From Candidatus Beckwithbacteria bacterium (GTDB lineage Bacteria > Patescibacteriota > Microgenomatia > UBA1400 > CG1-02-47-37), in contig JAUYJQ010000066.1 in the NCBI GenBank assembly GCA_030699295.1, forward strand, positions 1 to 6,728: a stretch of DNA of 6,728 nucleotides. The letters run 5' to 3'. Positions 6,138 to 6,728 of the stretch are shown here, piece by piece; the first letter of the stretch is position 1; each line of letters begins with the position of its first letter. The translations under genes and the position numbers were made by a program. The notes under the pieces were generated by a model. The model did not search any database. It was not told the origin of the DNA and saw only the letters and a program-made list of their open reading frames with translations.

Positions 6138-6662
6138 ATGTCAATGGAAGATTTGATGGGTTATGCCCACGGGGCAGACACTAGGTCAGAGCTGGATGAT
6201 CCCAGACAGATAGCCGAAAGTATCAAAAAAGTCTATCAAAGAGTAGCCTCAATTCTTGAAAGTGACGGAACCATAGAAAATGGTTATAGATTGCCTAATC
6301 TTCTGCAGTTGGTATTTAGAGGTAAGACCCATTTAGCCCGTCTTTCATATGAGACTTCAATGACCTTACTTGATGAAAAAGGAACTACTTATCCGGTAAT
6401 GGTCAAATTAATGAGTCACTTTAATTTAATTTCCGATACGGAAAAACCAGTAATTGAACCAGATAAAAAACTGTTGATAAAGATAGATCCAACTTTTACT
6501 GGGGGAGATATGATCCGATCTTTGACCTTTACTTTAGAAAAAGATAGCCAAAAAGGATCGGGCTATTTAGAGTTTGGAGAAGGTCCCCACATTCCCCATA
6601 TTAAATTTTTAGACTTGGGCGACTGTAAAGCTTTAGGGTTACTTCTCGATTCTATTGGCTAA
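6138..6662 (+). CDS. Hypothetical protein of unknown function, 174 residues
   Basis: I do not recognise a family. The protein looks cytoplasmic, with no signal peptide or membrane helix. Residues about 22-43 should form an amphipathic helix (RQIAESIKKVYQRVASILES), followed by a mixed segment and, from about 108, a strand-rich C-terminal half ending in GPHIPHIKFLDLGD (148-161). No cysteine pairs, nucleotide-binding loops or obvious catalytic motif are seen; the single cysteine is near the C-terminus. The full-length frame, a promoter just upstream and sensible amino-acid composition support a real gene. Met3 and Met7 are alternative starts; GGAAG five bases before Met7 (6146-6150) is a weak ribosome-site candidate. 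Sampled lines give roughly 27-38% GC versus about 45-62% in the kor genes, and five of seven arginines use AGA or AGG, suggesting a different origin or expression class. It is divergent from korA. Confidence 0.75.
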   Translation: MSMEDLMGYAHGADTRSELDDPRQIAESIKKVYQRVASILESDGTIENGYRLPNLLQLVFRGKTHLARLSYETSMTLLDEKGTTYPVMVKLMSHFNLISDTEKPVIEPDKKLLIKIDPTFTGGDMIRSLTFTLEKDSQKGSGYLEFGEGPHIPHIKFLDLGDCKALGLLLDSIG

Positions 6663-6666
6663 TAAA

Positions 6667-6726
6667 TTATTGAATTTCGATTTTTAGGTCAACAATGGTG
6701 GCCGAAGTTTCACTAATGAGCGCCGG
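6667..6726 (-). CDS. Possible C-terminal end of a gene entering from the right edge
   Basis: On the minus strand an open frame enters at the window edge and ends at TAA (complement of 6667-6669), giving 19 residues, PALISETSATIVDLKIEIQ. The alternating hydrophobic ending looks like a terminal beta strand, and the stop lies just four bases from the stop of the convergent 174-residue gene, matching the tight packing elsewhere. The fragment is too short to assign to a family. An open frame of this length could occur by chance. Confidence 0.4.
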   Translation of the reverse strand, partial: PALISETSATIVDLKIEIQ

Positions 6727-6728
6727 GT

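Noticed and set aside
1..6728. CRISPR arrays, insertion sequences, tRNA/rRNA genes and intrinsic terminators
   Set aside because: No spaced direct repeats, terminal inverted repeats, cloverleaf or GC-hairpin plus T-tract was found on reading both strands; intergenic space is almost absent.

Overview
The window is about 6.7 kb of densely packed bacterial chromosome. It holds nine genes or gene fragments, and the only gaps longer than a few bases are two promoter regions of about 80 bp. SecG and a canonical LexA indicate a bacterium rather than an archaeon. The two-subunit, archaeal-style 2-oxoacid:ferredoxin oxidoreductase, the gene overlaps, the near absence of Shine-Dalgarno sequences and the orphan protein suggest an uncultivated anaerobe of the Patescibacteria/CPR type, perhaps Microgenomates. 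That placement is inference and needs a database search.

Layout from left to right. (1) A minus-strand cluster runs leftward from 2284: a secreted, membrane-anchored transglutaminase-like protein, a small four-helix membrane protein of the holin IV/YvlD type, and the start of secG, which leaves the window. The three genes overlap by 35 and 13 nt, so they very probably form one envelope/secretion operon. (2) lexA reads rightward from 2366 under a recognisable sigma-70 promoter. A palindrome over the -10 element is a good candidate for its own operator. (3) A second minus-strand operon runs leftward from 6058: korA (fused gamma-alpha subunit), korB (thiamine diphosphate and Fe-S subunit) and a DedA-family membrane protein, coupled by ATGA and TAATG overlaps. 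The dedA and lexA genes converge and share the bases CTAG as stop codons on both strands. (4) Divergent from korA, a 174-residue protein of unknown function reads rightward. It has lower GC and different arginine codons from its neighbours. (5) At the right edge, the last 19 codons or so of a possible minus-strand gene converge on it.

How they work together. KorAB would oxidise a 2-oxoacid with CoA to acyl-CoA and CO2 and reduce ferredoxin, a typical fermentative step. The DedA protein may support lipid flux or membrane energetics, but its link to Kor is only co-transcription. The left cluster concerns export and the cell surface. LexA would control a DNA-damage response whose other members lie outside the window. 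No RNA genes, CRISPR array, insertion sequence or clear intrinsic terminator was found. No stretch over 300 bases lacks a gene; the longest gene-free stretches are 2285-2365 and 6059-6137, both described as promoter regions.
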